A DNA stretch of 20,157 nt, taken from assembly GCA_021817355.1 (NCBI GenBank), contig JAKAVI010000244.1, positions 1 to 20,157 on the forward strand, given 5' to 3'. This DNA comes from Pseudomonadota bacterium (GTDB lineage: Bacteria; Pseudomonadota; Alphaproteobacteria; Micropepsales; Micropepsaceae). This document shows positions 7,471 to 16,175 of the stretch, piece after piece (within the stretch, counting starts at the first letter, position 1; every line of letters starts with the position of its first letter). Below the pieces are notes generated by a model that saw only the letters and a list, made by a program, of their open reading frames with translations, did not search any database and was not told the origin of the DNA. Both the position numbers and the translations under genes were made by a program.

Positions 7471-8774
7471 ACGCCTTCTTCACTCCACGTGAAATCGTCT
7501 CCGAACTCGACCGCTTCATCATCGGCCAAACCGATGCCAAGCGCGCGGTGGCCATCGCCTTGCGCAATCGCTGGCGACGCCAGCAACTGCCCGCCGAACT
7601 GCGCGAAGAAATCCTGCCCAAGAACATTCTGATGATCGGGCCCACGGGCGTTGGAAAGACCGAGATCTCGCGCCGGCTGGCCAAGCTCGCCCAGGCTCCG
7701 TTCCTCAAGGTCGAAGCCACCAAATTCACTGAAGTCGGCTATGTCGGGCGTGATGTCGAACAAATCGTCCGCGATCTGCTCGAGGTCGGCATCGCCCAGG
7801 TTCGGGCACAAAAGCGCAAGGACGTTGAGGCCCGCGCCGAGGCGGCCGCGGAAGAACGCATACTTGATGCCTTGGTCGGAGCCGGTGCGAGCTCGTCCAC
7901 ACGTGATTCGTTTCGGCGGCGCCTGCGTGCCGGTGAAATCAACGACAAGGAAGTCGAACTTGAAATGCGTGATGGCGGCAGCACGCCCACCTTTGAAATC
8001 CCTGGCATGCCCGGAGCCCAGCTTGGCGTTCTCAACCTCGGCGAGCTTTTCGGCAAGTTCTCCGGGCGCGCCGTACCGCGCAAGCTTACGGTTGCAGCTG
8101 CCCATGGCCCGCTGGTTGCCGAAGAAGCGGACAAGCTCGTCGATCAGGATGCGATCGTGCGCGAGGCCATCGCCACGGTTGAGAACAATGGCATTGTCTT
8201 CCTGGACGAGATCGACAAGATCTGCGCCCGTTCCGAGCAGCGCGGTGGTGGCGATGTCAGCCGCGAAGGCGTACAGCGCGATCTGCTGCCGCTGATCGAA
8301 GGCTCGACGGTGGCCACCAAACACGGCCAGGTCAAGACCGACCATATTTTGTTCATTGCCTCGGGGGCATTTCACACCGCAAAACCTTCCGACCTCCTGC
8401 CGGAGCTGCAGGGCCGGCTACCCATCCGTGTGGAACTGACGGCGCTCAGCCGCGATGACTTCAAACGCATTTTGACCGAACCGGAAGCCAGCCTCATTCA
8501 GCAATATACCGCGCTCTTGGCAACCGAAGGGGTCACGCTCAACTTCTCAGAAGACGGCATTGGCGCCCTCGCTGACGTCGCGGCGCTTGTCAACGCCAGT
8601 GTGGAAAACATTGGTGCCCGCAGGCTGCATACCATCATGGAACGGGTCCTGGACGAGATCAGCTTTTCGGCCAATGACCATGAAGGCCAAACCATCACCA
8701 TCGACGCCGACTATGTTCACACCCGCGTCGATGAGCTCGCCCGCGATCAGGACCTTTCGCGCTTCATTCTTTAG
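7467..8774 (+). CDS. hslU: ATP-dependent protease ATPase subunit HslU (ClpY)
   Basis: AAA+ unfoldase that recognises, unfolds and feeds substrates to HslV. The 435-residue protein has Walker A GPTGVGKT at 58-65, the pore loop GYVG at 91-94, a variable intermediate domain at about 110-235 and Walker B FLDEIDK at 245-251. The sensor-2 region is [18 protein letters not shown], and the family's C-terminal tail ends DLSRFIL, which docks into HslV. Length and all motifs are typical and there is no sign of damage. It overlaps hslV by 4 bp and should be expressed from the same heat-shock promoter. Confidence 0.98.
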   Translation: MNAFFTPREIVSELDRFIIGQTDAKRAVAIALRNRWRRQQLPAELREEILPKNILMIGPTGVGKTEISRRLAKLAQAPFLKVEATKFTEVGYVGRDVEQIVRDLLEVGIAQVRAQKRKDVEARAEAAAEERILDALVGAGASSSTRDSFRRRLRAGEINDKEVELEMRDGGSTPTFEIPGMPGAQLGVLNLGELFGKFSGRAVPRKLTVAAAHGPLVAEEADKLVDQDAIVREAIATVENNGIVFLDEIDKICARSEQRGGGDVSREGVQRDLLPLIEGSTVATKHGQVKTDHILFIASGAFHTAKPSDLLPELQGRLPIRVELTALSRDDFKRILTEPEASLIQQYTALLATEGVTLNFSEDGIGALADVAALVNASVENIGARRLHTIMERVLDEISFSANDHEGQTITIDADYVHTRVDELARDQDLSRFIL

Positions 8775-8780
8775 GGGAGC

Positions 8781-8841
8781 ATGGCCACTTCCTCCTGGGA
8801 ACCGGCTCGGGGCCTGGGGCCGAGCGCGGCAGGCTGGCCAT
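8781..8841 (+). other. Nested inverted repeats between hslU and metK
   Basis: An outer pair ATGGCCA (8781-8787) and TGGCCAT (8835-8841) encloses an inner pair GCTCGG (8805-8810) and CCGAGC (8820-8825). There is no U-run, so it is not a standard intrinsic terminator. It might be a structured leader of metK or a 3' structure of hslU. I could not match it to a SAM riboswitch class by eye. The remaining 78 bp before metK show no other element except the ribosome-binding site. Confidence 0.35.
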
Positions 8842-8919
8842 TGACCCCGCGTCCCATCCTTGCAAAAAGACCCGCCAACCGTGCCGATCCGGTCAGTCCA
8901 ATCCACGAAAGGGGTGTCG

Positions 8920-10110
8920 ATGTCCCGCGCCAATTACCTTTTCACCAGTGAAAGCGTCTCCGAAGGCCATCCCGACAAGGTCTGTGACCGGATTTCCGAC
9001 GAGGTGGTAGATCTTTTCTTTGGCCTTGGCCCCAAGCATGGCGTCAATCCCAAGGATATCCGTGTGGCCTGCGAAACCCTTGCCACCACCAACCGGGTGG
9101 TCATCGCCGGCGAGACCCGCGGCCCGAAAGAGATTACCCCCGAACTCATCGTCGAAGCCGCCCGCAGCGCCATCAAGGACATCGGCTACGAGCAGGACGG
9201 CTTCCACTGGAAGACCGCGAACATCGAGGTCCTGCTGCACGAGCAGTCACCCCATATCGCGCAGGGCGTCGACGCCGTCGGCAACAAGGATGAGGGCGCG
9301 GGCGATCAGGGCATCATGTTCGGATATGCCTGCAATGAAACTCCAGAACTCATGCCGGCGCCACTTGCCTTCAGCCACCGCATCCTGCGACTGCTGGCGG
9401 AAGCGCGCAAAAGCGGCCGCGAGCCGAAGCTTGGTCCCGACGCCAAAAGCCAGGTGACGCTGCACTATGTCGACCGTAAGCCGGTTCATGCCACCCAGAT
9501 CGTGCTGTCCACCCAGCATCTGGATGCCGAGATGACCTCGGCGGACGTCCGCGCCGTCATCGAGCCCTACGTGCACGAAGCGCTGCCGGGCGAGCTCATC
9601 ACCAAGGACACCATCTGGCACGTCAATCCCACCGGCGCCTTCGTGGTAGGCGGCCCAGACGGCGATTGCGGGCTGACTGGCCGCAAGATCATTGTCGACA
9701 CCTATGGCGGCGCGGCACCCCATGGCGGCGGCGCCTTTTCGGGCAAGGATTCCACCAAGGTCGACCGTTCCGCCGCCTATGCCGCGCGCTATCTGGCAAA
9801 AAATGTGGTTGCCGCGGGCCTCGCGCAACGCTGCACCATACAGCTCTCCTATGCCATCGGTGTCTCCGATCCTCTGTCGGTCTATGTCGATCTGCATGAC
9901 ACCGGACATGTCGATGAAAGCAGGCTCGAAGCGCTACTGCCGCAGATCATGAGCCTCAAACCACGCGGCATACGCGAGCACCTGCAGCTGCTGCGCCCGA
10001 TCTATGCGCGCACCGCAGCCTACGGTCATTTCGGGCGCACGCCCGATGCCGACGGTGGCTTTTCATGGGAGAAAACCGACCTCGTCGACATCTTGAAGAG
10101 GGCATTCTGA
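8920..10110 (+). CDS. metK: S-adenosylmethionine synthetase
   Basis: Makes S-adenosylmethionine from ATP and methionine; the enzyme works as a tetramer in the cytosol. The 396-residue sequence carries the N-terminal [11 protein letters not shown] (10-20), the signature GAGDQG (126-131) and the P-loop-like GGGAFSGKD (269-277). The frame is open to an ATG at 8860. I chose 8920 because the protein then begins [13 protein letters not shown] like its relatives and because GAAAGGGG precedes this ATG. It ends inside the trmB frame, so the two genes form a unit: MetK supplies the methyl donor that TrmB uses. Confidence 0.97.
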   Translation: MSRANYLFTSESVSEGHPDKVCDRISDEVVDLFFGLGPKHGVNPKDIRVACETLATTNRVVIAGETRGPKEITPELIVEAARSAIKDIGYEQDGFHWKTANIEVLLHEQSPHIAQGVDAVGNKDEGAGDQGIMFGYACNETPELMPAPLAFSHRILRLLAEARKSGREPKLGPDAKSQVTLHYVDRKPVHATQIVLSTQHLDAEMTSADVRAVIEPYVHEALPGELITKDTIWHVNPTGAFVVGGPDGDCGLTGRKIIVDTYGGAAPHGGGAFSGKDSTKVDRSAAYAARYLAKNVVAAGLAQRCTIQLSYAIGVSDPLSVYVDLHDTGHVDESRLEALLPQIMSLKPRGIREHLQLLRPIYARTAAYGHFGRTPDADGGFSWEKTDLVDILKRAF

Positions 10111-10796
10111 GTTCTCATCCGGAGCGGGCGCGCGGCCAGCTCTACGGTCGGCGCAAAGGGCCGAGGCTGCGCGGCGCGCAGACCGGACTTCTGACGCAGC
10201 TCTTGCCGGCTCTCAGCCTTGAGCCGGAGCAGGCGCGTCGCCCGCATAGCTGTTTTGCCGCCGCGGTGGACGATGTCTGGCTTGAAGTGGGTTTCGGCGC
10301 CGGCGAGCATCTTTACGCCCTGGCCCAGAGCCATAAGGACGTCGGCCTCATCGGCGCTGAACCTTTTGTCAATGGCGTCGCCAAGCTGCTCTCAAGGTTG
10401 AAGGAGGACGCCCTCAGCCAACAGCGCATACGCATCTACATGGGTGATGCGCGCGACATCCTGGCGGCGCTCCCCGCGGCGAGCCTTGGGCGGGTGATGG
10501 TGCTGTTTCCCGATCCCTGGCCCAAGACCCGCCATCACAAGCGTCGCTTCATTCAGACCGCAATGCTTGATGCCATCGCCGCCGCCTTGCGCCAGGGCGG
10601 GCAGTTGCGCTTTGCCAGCGACAATCCCGATTACGTCGCCTGGACCCTCGAACGGGTGCTCGCACATGAGGCCTTTCGCTGGACCGCGCGCTGCGCCCAT
10701 GACTGGCGGACGCGGCCGTTTGACTGGCCCCCGTCCCGCTATGAGGCCAAGGCACTGTGCGGACCGCCATCCTATTTCGTGTTCGAACGGCGCTGA
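10065..10796 (+). CDS. trmB: tRNA (guanine-N7-)-methyltransferase
   Basis: Methylates N7 of G46 in the variable loop of tRNAs with S-adenosylmethionine. The 243-residue product has the SAM-binding stretch [13 protein letters not shown] (71-83), the acidic GAEPF after the next strand, GDAR, and the family motif [16 protein letters not shown]. The C-terminal SRYEAKAL is also typical. The first in-frame ATG is at 10065, giving a 46-bp overlap with metK. A second possibility is an unusual CTG or ATT start at 10104-10109, which has GAAGAGGG just ahead and would nearly remove the overlap. Family proteins begin to align around LYGRRKG, so neither can be excluded. In many alphaproteobacteria rimP and nusA follow; here a convergent gene does, 5 bp away. 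Confidence 0.93.
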   Translation: MGENRPRRHLEEGILSSHPERARGQLYGRRKGPRLRGAQTGLLTQLLPALSLEPEQARRPHSCFAAAVDDVWLEVGFGAGEHLYALAQSHKDVGLIGAEPFVNGVAKLLSRLKEDALSQQRIRIYMGDARDILAALPAASLGRVMVLFPDPWPKTRHHKRRFIQTAMLDAIAAALRQGGQLRFASDNPDYVAWTLERVLAHEAFRWTARCAHDWRTRPFDWPPSRYEAKALCGPPSYFVFERR

Positions 10797-10801
10797 GGCG
10801 T

Positions 10802-12838
10802 TCAGTGGCCCGGGCCCAGGACGGAATTGATGATGCTTTCCACAGTCATGGCAGGGCTTGGCGGTGCAGTGCTCGAGGGTGCATTGCCAGGCGCCGCCGC
10901 CGAGGGTTGGGGTGGGGCCGCTGCCTGTGCCGGCAGGGCCGCAATGAGGGTCGAGCCCGGTAGCGGGCGGGGTGGCAGGCCCTGTTCCGCCGCGTGCATG
11001 AAGCCATGAAAGATCCGGGCCGGCAGGGTGCCGCCCACCACCCGCCGCATGGGTGCATTGTTGTCATTTCCCACCCAGACGCCGCAGACATAATCCGCGG
11101 TAAAGCCAACAAACCAGGCGTCATGATAGTCCTGGGTGGTTCCTGTCTTGCCCGCAGTCTCGTGCCCCGAAAGGCCAGCAGCCACTCCTGTGCCGCTGTG
11201 CACAGTCGCCTGCATCACCTCGGTCATCTGCGCTTCGGCGATCTGCGGAATGAGGCGCTGGGCAGGACGCGACCGACGCCGATAAAGCACCCGTCCTTCG
11301 GCGCTCCTGATCTCGGTGATCGCGTACGGCACTGATTTCATGCCGCCATCGGCAAATGTCGCATAGGCTCCGGTTAGTTCCAGGGCGGAGACCGGCGAGG
11401 TGCCAAGCGCCAGGGACGGTACGGGATCAAGCGGAGTGTGAATGCCCAGCAGACGGGCCGTGCGCACCACCGCCTCAGGCCCCACAGCCATCATGAGCTT
11501 GGCAGCAATGACATTGGATGACTGGGCAAAGGCCTCGATAAGCGGCATGGGCCCAGCGTAGCGCCGTTCATAGTCGGCTGGTTTCCAGCCATCAATGTCG
11601 ACAGGACCATCGATCATGACCTCATCTGGAGTATGGCCTTGTTCGAAGGCGGTCAAATAGAGGAAGGCCTTGAAGGCAGAGCCGGGCTGGCGCAGCGCGT
11701 CAGTCGCCCGGTTATAGGGACTTTTGTAATAGGACCGCCCGCCCACCATGGCGACAATAGCGCCGTCCGGGCGCAGGGCCACGAGCGCCGCCTGATGGGC
11801 ACGGTCTCGGCGCCCAAATTTGCCCATGATCTGATTGACCGACTGTTCCGCCTCGGCCTGCAAGGCAAGATTGAAGGTCGTATGCACGATGATCGCACCA
11901 TGGACATCGGCGACCAGATGGGGGATCTGGGCCATCACCCAATCGATGAAATACCCGGAGTCCGGTGTGCCGGCATTGCGGATGATCTGAGGCACCTTTG
12001 CCGCTGCGCGTCTGGCCTGTGCGGCGTTAATAAAGCCGCAGTCGACCATTGCTCCCAGCACCACCTTGGCCCGCGCCATCGACGCGTCGATATTGCTTAG
12101 CGGGTTATAATAGCCAGGCGCCCGTACGCTACCGGCCAACATCGCCGCTTGGGTGAGCGAGAGCTTCGCGGCCGGCTTGCCAAAGAACCGCTCGGCAGCC
12201 GCCTCGATGCCATAGGCCCCGGCACCGAAATATACCCGATTGAGATAGAGTGTCAGTATCTGGTTTTTCGAATAGTGGGCGTCGAGATAAAGTGCGAGCA
12301 AGGCCTCCTGGATCTTGCGATCGAGGGTGCGCCGCGGCGTCAGAAACAGGTTTTTGGCCAGCTGCTGCGTCAGGGTCGAGCCACCCTGCACGACATGACC
12401 GTGAATGAGATCCTCAAACGCCGCCCGCACAATACCGATCGGATCGATCCCGATGTTGTAGCGAAAACTGCGATCCTCGATGGCGATGAAGGCATTGGCG
12501 ACGTAAGGCGGCAAGGTTTCGACCGGAACGATGCGCCCGTGGTGAAGTCCGCGCCGGGCGATCAGCCGTCCCCCGCTGTCCAGGATGCTGATCTCGCGCG
12601 CCGGCCCTTTGGCCAGCAGATGCGCGGCGTCAGGCAGGGTCTCGATCCAGCGCGACCACGCCAATGCGCCAAGAATGACGGCCCACACGAGCAAGATCAG
12701 CATAATCAGCCAGCCGCGACCACGACGCTGCCTTGGGGCCGGGCCCTGGGCACGCCCGCGCAGAGCTGCCACCTGCCCAAGGGGCGGCTGTTTCTGTCGT
12801 TCCGCAGCTGATGGAGCTGGCCGCTGAGGACGGGCCAT
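10802..12838 (-). CDS. Class A penicillin-binding protein (PBP1-type transglycosylase/transpeptidase)
   Basis: Bifunctional peptidoglycan synthase anchored in the inner membrane with its enzyme domains in the periplasm. Order in the 678-residue chain: basic cytosolic tail (1-42), one membrane helix (43-62), then the GT51 glycosyltransferase with catalytic Glu121 in EDRSFR and QGGSTLTQQLAKN (151-163). The transpeptidase follows with the nucleophile motif SAFK (387-390), SSN (440-442) and KTGT (564-567). All catalytic motifs are intact. The last 45 or so residues form an Ala/Pro/Ser-rich tail ending in MTVESIINSVLG. GGAGG lies 9 nt before the ATG. It is convergent with trmB, with only 5 bp between the stops, and divergent from the MacA gene. 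Whether it is nearest to PBP1a, 1b or 1c cannot be told by eye, so I give no symbol. Confidence 0.94.
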   Translation of the reverse strand: MARPQRPAPSAAERQKQPPLGQVAALRGRAQGPAPRQRRGRGWLIMLILLVWAVILGALAWSRWIETLPDAAHLLAKGPAREISILDSGGRLIARRGLHHGRIVPVETLPPYVANAFIAIEDRSFRYNIGIDPIGIVRAAFEDLIHGHVVQGGSTLTQQLAKNLFLTPRRTLDRKIQEALLALYLDAHYSKNQILTLYLNRVYFGAGAYGIEAAAERFFGKPAAKLSLTQAAMLAGSVRAPGYYNPLSNIDASMARAKVVLGAMVDCGFINAAQARRAAAKVPQIIRNAGTPDSGYFIDWVMAQIPHLVADVHGAIIVHTTFNLALQAEAEQSVNQIMGKFGRRDRAHQAALVALRPDGAIVAMVGGRSYYKSPYNRATDALRQPGSAFKAFLYLTAFEQGHTPDEVMIDGPVDIDGWKPADYERRYAGPMPLIEAFAQSSNVIAAKLMMAVGPEAVVRTARLLGIHTPLDPVPSLALGTSPVSALELTGAYATFADGGMKSVPYAITEIRSAEGRVLYRRRSRPAQRLIPQIAEAQMTEVMQATVHSGTGVAAGLSGHETAGKTGTTQDYHDAWFVGFTADYVCGVWVGNDNNAPMRRVVGGTLPARIFHGFMHAAEQGLPPRPLPGSTLIAALPAQAAAPPQPSAAAPGNAPSSTAPPSPAMTVESIINSVLGPGH

Positions 12839-12934
12839 GGTCTGGCGCCTCCAGATTAGCCTGCCGCTTCTAGGGCAAGATGGTTAATGGTCGTTAAACA
12901 TTCCTAAATTTCTGTTAGGCGGCCAAGCTCCGGC

Positions 12935-12961
12935 GATCTGAAAAATATTTATGGTCAGATC
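12935..12961. promoter_or_regulatory. Inverted repeat in the PBP/macA divergent region
   Basis: GATCTGA and TCAGATC are perfect 7-bp arms around a 13-bp AT-rich centre. It lies near the middle of the 250-bp divergent region and could bind a regulator of either gene, or be chance. No promoter boxes can be assigned with confidence beside it. Confidence 0.35.
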
Positions 12962-12969
12962 CGCAACTA

Positions 12970-12981
12970 AACACATGTGTT
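12970..12981. promoter_or_regulatory. 12-bp palindrome upstream of macA
   Basis: AACACATGTGTT is a perfect palindrome just upstream of a possible -35 box (TTGACG, 12986-12991) for the macA operon. The matching -10 is weak (AAATAA near 13010). It may be an operator or activator site; support is limited to symmetry and position. Confidence 0.35.
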
Positions 12982-13088
12982 ACTCTTGACGAACCTCACG
13001 TGCATTCAGAAATAACACGGTATAGGGCAAGACGATCGCTGTCGCCGATCGGTCTTTATTTATTTCCTGCTTCTCTTTCGGACAGATT

Positions 13089-14273
13089 ATGAACGCACCT
13101 TCCGCTTCCCCGGACCCAAGCGCCGACATTCGTGCACATATCGGTCCAGGGCGAAGCAAGCGCAGCATGCGGCGAAGGCTTCTGATGTGGGGCAGTGGGG
13201 TTAGCCTCATCGCTATCATTGGCTGGGCCATTCTCGCCCGTGGCCACCCCATCCACTATCTTACCGCACCGGTGATTCGAGGGCCGATGGCCATCACCGT
13301 CACGGCCACCGGTACGCTGGCACCACGCGACAAGGTCGAAGTCGGCGCCGAAGTCTCCGGCAAGCTCGACGCCATCAATGTCGACTTCAACGATCCGGTC
13401 AAAAAGGGCGAGGTGCTGGCACAGATCAATACCGATCAGCTCGACGCGCAGCTCGCCCAGTCCGAAGCGCTGCTGATGCAGAACAGGGCAACGGTCGCGC
13501 AGGATCTTGAGACCTATCGCCGCTACCGCGCACTGCTCAAGGATCGTGCGATTTCGCCCCAGAGCATGGACCAGGCCAAGGCAGACCTGGACCGTGCACG
13601 GGCGTCGGTGCAGCTGGCCAAGGCACAAGCCGACTATGACCGCACCTTGATCGGCAAAGCGACGATCGTGTCGCCGATCAATGGCATTGTCCTCGATCGC
13701 AAGGTCTCGGTCGGGCAGACAGTTACCGCAGGCTTTCAAACCCCGATCCTGTTTACTTTGGCGAGCGATCTGCGTGAGATGGAGCTCGACGTGGATATCG
13801 ATGAAGCAGATGTCGGAGAGGTCCGTGCCGGCGACAAAGCCACCTTTACCGTCGACGCCTATCCCAACAGGGTCTTCCACGCCACGCTGATCTCCGTGCA
13901 CAATGCCGCCGAAACCGTGCAGAATGTGGTCAGCTACAAGGGCGTGTTGCGGGTCAATAATGCCCAGCTGCTGCTCAAACCGGGCATGACTGCAACCGCG
14001 ACTATCCTGGCTGACACCATTGCCAACGCCCTTCAGGTGCCCAATGCCGCGCTGCGTTTCATTGCGCCAAAGGCGATCCGCGCCAAGGCTCCGCCGCCAC
14101 CGAGTGATCCGGGCGAGGGACAGGTCTGGACGATCGCAGGCAAGACGCTCAAGGCCCATGACCTGAAACTGGGCCCTACCGATGGGCTGGATACCGAAAT
14201 CACCAAGGGCAATCTCAAGGTGGGCACAAAGGTCGTCACGGCGATCAAGTCGAGCCCGGCAGCACGGCAATGA
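13089..14273 (+). CDS. macA: MacA-type efflux adaptor (membrane fusion protein)
   Basis: Periplasmic adaptor of a MacAB-TolC-like tripartite system, linking the inner-membrane ABC transporter to an outer-membrane channel. The 394 residues show a cytosolic basic start, one membrane anchor (about 31-50), and a first beta/lipoyl half with VTATGTLAPRDKVEVGAEVSGKL-type sequence. Then comes a coiled-coil hairpin (roughly 115-185, rich in Ala, Gln, Asp and Leu), the second lipoyl half (ATIVSPINGIVLDR) and the beta-barrel domain (LDVDIDEADVGEV onward). Its stop overlaps the next gene's start as ATGA. Substrate is unknown; MacAB systems export macrolides, peptides or lipopeptides, so the symbol indicates type rather than a tested role. 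Confidence 0.85.
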   Translation: MNAPSASPDPSADIRAHIGPGRSKRSMRRRLLMWGSGVSLIAIIGWAILARGHPIHYLTAPVIRGPMAITVTATGTLAPRDKVEVGAEVSGKLDAINVDFNDPVKKGEVLAQINTDQLDAQLAQSEALLMQNRATVAQDLETYRRYRALLKDRAISPQSMDQAKADLDRARASVQLAKAQADYDRTLIGKATIVSPINGIVLDRKVSVGQTVTAGFQTPILFTLASDLREMELDVDIDEADVGEVRAGDKATFTVDAYPNRVFHATLISVHNAAETVQNVVSYKGVLRVNNAQLLLKPGMTATATILADTIANALQVPNAALRFIAPKAIRAKAPPPPSDPGEGQVWTIAGKTLKAHDLKLGPTDGLDTEITKGNLKVGTKVVTAIKSSPAARQ

Positions 14274-14974
14274 ACCCGCCGCTGATCGAGCTCAAGAAGG
14301 TGTGCAAATCCTATGGCTCGGGAGAAGCCCAGGTGATCGCTCTTGGCGGCATTGATCTTGCGATTGCCGACGGGGAGTTTGTCGCGGTGATGGGCCCCTC
14401 AGGCTCAGGCAAGTCCACCACCATGAATATTCTGGGCTGCCTCGATACCCCAACAAGCGGTCAATATCTTTTCCGCGGCGTGGATGTCAGCAGTCTGGAT
14501 CGCGACCAGCGTGCACGTCTACGCCGCTATTATATCGGCTTCGTGTTCCAGGGCTTCAACCTGCTCAAACGTACCAGCGCGCTCGAAAATCTCGAGCTGC
14601 CGCTGCTTTATCGCGGCGTTCCGCGGCGTGAGCGGCGCGAGCGGGCGATGCAGGCGCTGGCCCAGGTCGGCCTTGCCGATCGCGCCCATCACACCTCGTC
14701 CGAGATGTCCGGGGGACAACAGCAGCGCGTGGCGATCGCCCGTGCCCTCGTGACCGAACCCTCGGTGATGTTCGCCGACGAACCCACAGGAAATCTTGAT
14801 ACACGGCGCAGCCATGAAATCATGGAGCTGCTTGTCAAGCTCAACAGTCAACGAAATCTGTCAATCGTGCTCGTCACCCATGAAGAGGACATTGCAGCCT
14901 ATGCCGGACGACAGGTGCGATTTCTGGACGGGGTGATCGCCTCCGACAGCGCCAGAGACACGCTCGCCGCATGA
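14270..14974 (+). CDS. MacB-type ABC transporter ATP-binding protein
   Basis: ATPase subunit of the transporter encoded in this operon, acting on the cytosolic face of the inner membrane. The 234-residue protein has Walker [10 protein letters not shown] (42-50), Q-loop FVFQGFNLL (91-99) with Gln94, signature [14 protein letters not shown] (146-159), Walker B VMFADEP (166-172) and the H-loop His204 in LVTHEE. It belongs to the MacB/LolD (FtsE-like) group. In E. coli MacB the ATPase and permease are one chain; here they are two overlapping genes (ATGA at 14971), an arrangement common outside enterobacteria. A role in lipoprotein release is less likely because a MacA adaptor is present. Confidence 0.92.
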   Translation: MNPPLIELKKVCKSYGSGEAQVIALGGIDLAIADGEFVAVMGPSGSGKSTTMNILGCLDTPTSGQYLFRGVDVSSLDRDQRARLRRYYIGFVFQGFNLLKRTSALENLELPLLYRGVPRRERRERAMQALAQVGLADRAHHTSSEMSGGQQQRVAIARALVTEPSVMFADEPTGNLDTRRSHEIMELLVKLNSQRNLSIVLVTHEEDIAAYAGRQVRFLDGVIASDSARDTLAA

Positions 14975-16170
14975 TCTTGAACGCTCTCTTCCTGGCACTG
15001 CGTGAAATCCGCAACAACCTCATGCGGGCGGGTCTGACCACGCTTGGCATTGTCATCGGCGTGGCCGCGGTGATCATGATGGTTACCCTGGGAAACAGCG
15101 CCAGCAAGAGTGTCACCAATCAGATCGCCTCGATGGGGCGCAATCTCATCGTAATTTTTCCCGGACAGAACCAGGGCCCTCCGGGCGCAGCACCGGACTT
15201 CACCCTCGCGATGGCCGAAGCGATCGATCGCGAGATACCGGGGCTTGAAGCGGTAGCGCCAGAAACTGAGACCACGGCAGAAGCGGTACTCGGCAACAAC
15301 AATCATTCCACCCAGGTGGTGGGTTCGACCGACGCCGTGTTCGCTGCCCGTAACATGAAACTCACCCAGGGACGCACCTTTACCATCGGCGAACTGCGCT
15401 CGGGAAAGGCGGTCTGCGTCATCGGCCAGACCATACGCAGGGATCTCTTCGGTGCTGCCAATCCCATTGGCGGCCGCTTCCGTCTTAACAAGATGTCGTG
15501 CGAAGTCATCGGCCTGTTGCAGGCCAAAGGCACCAACAGCTTCGGCCAGGACCAGGATGATATTGTGGTGATGCCGCTCCTGGCCGTACAGCGCCGGCTG
15601 GTCGGCAACACCAACATCAATGTCATCCTGGTATCAGCCCGCAATGCGGGAGACGAGCCTCGCCTCAAGGCCGAGATCGAACGGCTGATGCGCCAGCTGC
15701 GTCACCTGGCGGCCGGCGTCCCTGACGATTTCACGGTCCAGGACATGCAGGAAATCACCCGGGAGGTGGAGTCAACCACCGCCATTCTCACCGCCTTTCT
15801 CTCCGCGGTCGCAGCGATCAGTCTTCTGGTCGGCGGCATCGGGATCATGAACATCATGCTCGTGTCAGTCACCGAGCGGACACGGGAGATCGGTATCCGT
15901 CTGGCCATCGGTGCCCTTGAGCGCGATGTGCTGATGCAGTTCCTGATTGAAGCGGTGGCGATGAGTGCGCTGGGCGGAGCGGTGGGAGTGGTTCTTGGCC
16001 TGTCAGGCTCAGCGGTGGTGGCGCACCTGCTCAAATTCCCCCTGCTCATCCAGCCCGGCGTGGTCATTCTTGCCGTGCTGTTTTCAGCCGCGGTAGGCGT
16101 CGGCTTTGGCTATTTTCCGGCCCGCCGGGCGGCACGCCTCGATCCCATCGAGGCGCTGCGCCACGAGTGA
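14971..16170 (+). CDS. MacB-type ABC transporter permease
   Basis: Inner-membrane subunit of the MacAB-like exporter. The 399 residues show the type VII ABC (MacB) topology: a first membrane helix (about 20-42), a long periplasmic domain (about 43-265), and three C-terminal helices. The helix after the periplasmic domain has LLVGGIGIMNIMLVSVTERTREIGIRLAIGA, a hallmark of the family's FtsX-like permease domain. The end PARRAARLDPIEALRHE is also typical. It overlaps the ATPase gene by 4 bp and ends the operon 5 bp from the convergent GIN-domain gene; no hairpin terminator is visible there. Confidence 0.92.
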   Translation: MILNALFLALREIRNNLMRAGLTTLGIVIGVAAVIMMVTLGNSASKSVTNQIASMGRNLIVIFPGQNQGPPGAAPDFTLAMAEAIDREIPGLEAVAPETETTAEAVLGNNNHSTQVVGSTDAVFAARNMKLTQGRTFTIGELRSGKAVCVIGQTIRRDLFGAANPIGGRFRLNKMSCEVIGLLQAKGTNSFGQDQDDIVVMPLLAVQRRLVGNTNINVILVSARNAGDEPRLKAEIERLMRQLRHLAAGVPDDFTVQDMQEITREVESTTAILTAFLSAVAAISLLVGGIGIMNIMLVSVTERTREIGIRLAIGALERDVLMQFLIEAVAMSALGGAVGVVLGLSGSAVVAHLLKFPLLIQPGVVILAVLFSAAVGVGFGYFPARRAARLDPIEALRHE

Positions 16171-16175
16171 TGCTC

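Noticed and set aside
7425..8375. 316-codon open frame on the minus strand, opposite hslU
   Set aside because: Shadow of hslU; no family resemblance.
8860..8919. 20-residue N-terminal extension of MetK
   Set aside because: Relatives start at the [13 protein letters not shown] position and the Shine-Dalgarno sequence fits 8920.
13056..14270. 404-codon open frame on the minus strand, opposite macA
   Set aside because: macA has clear adaptor domains over the same span; the antisense product has no recognisable motif.
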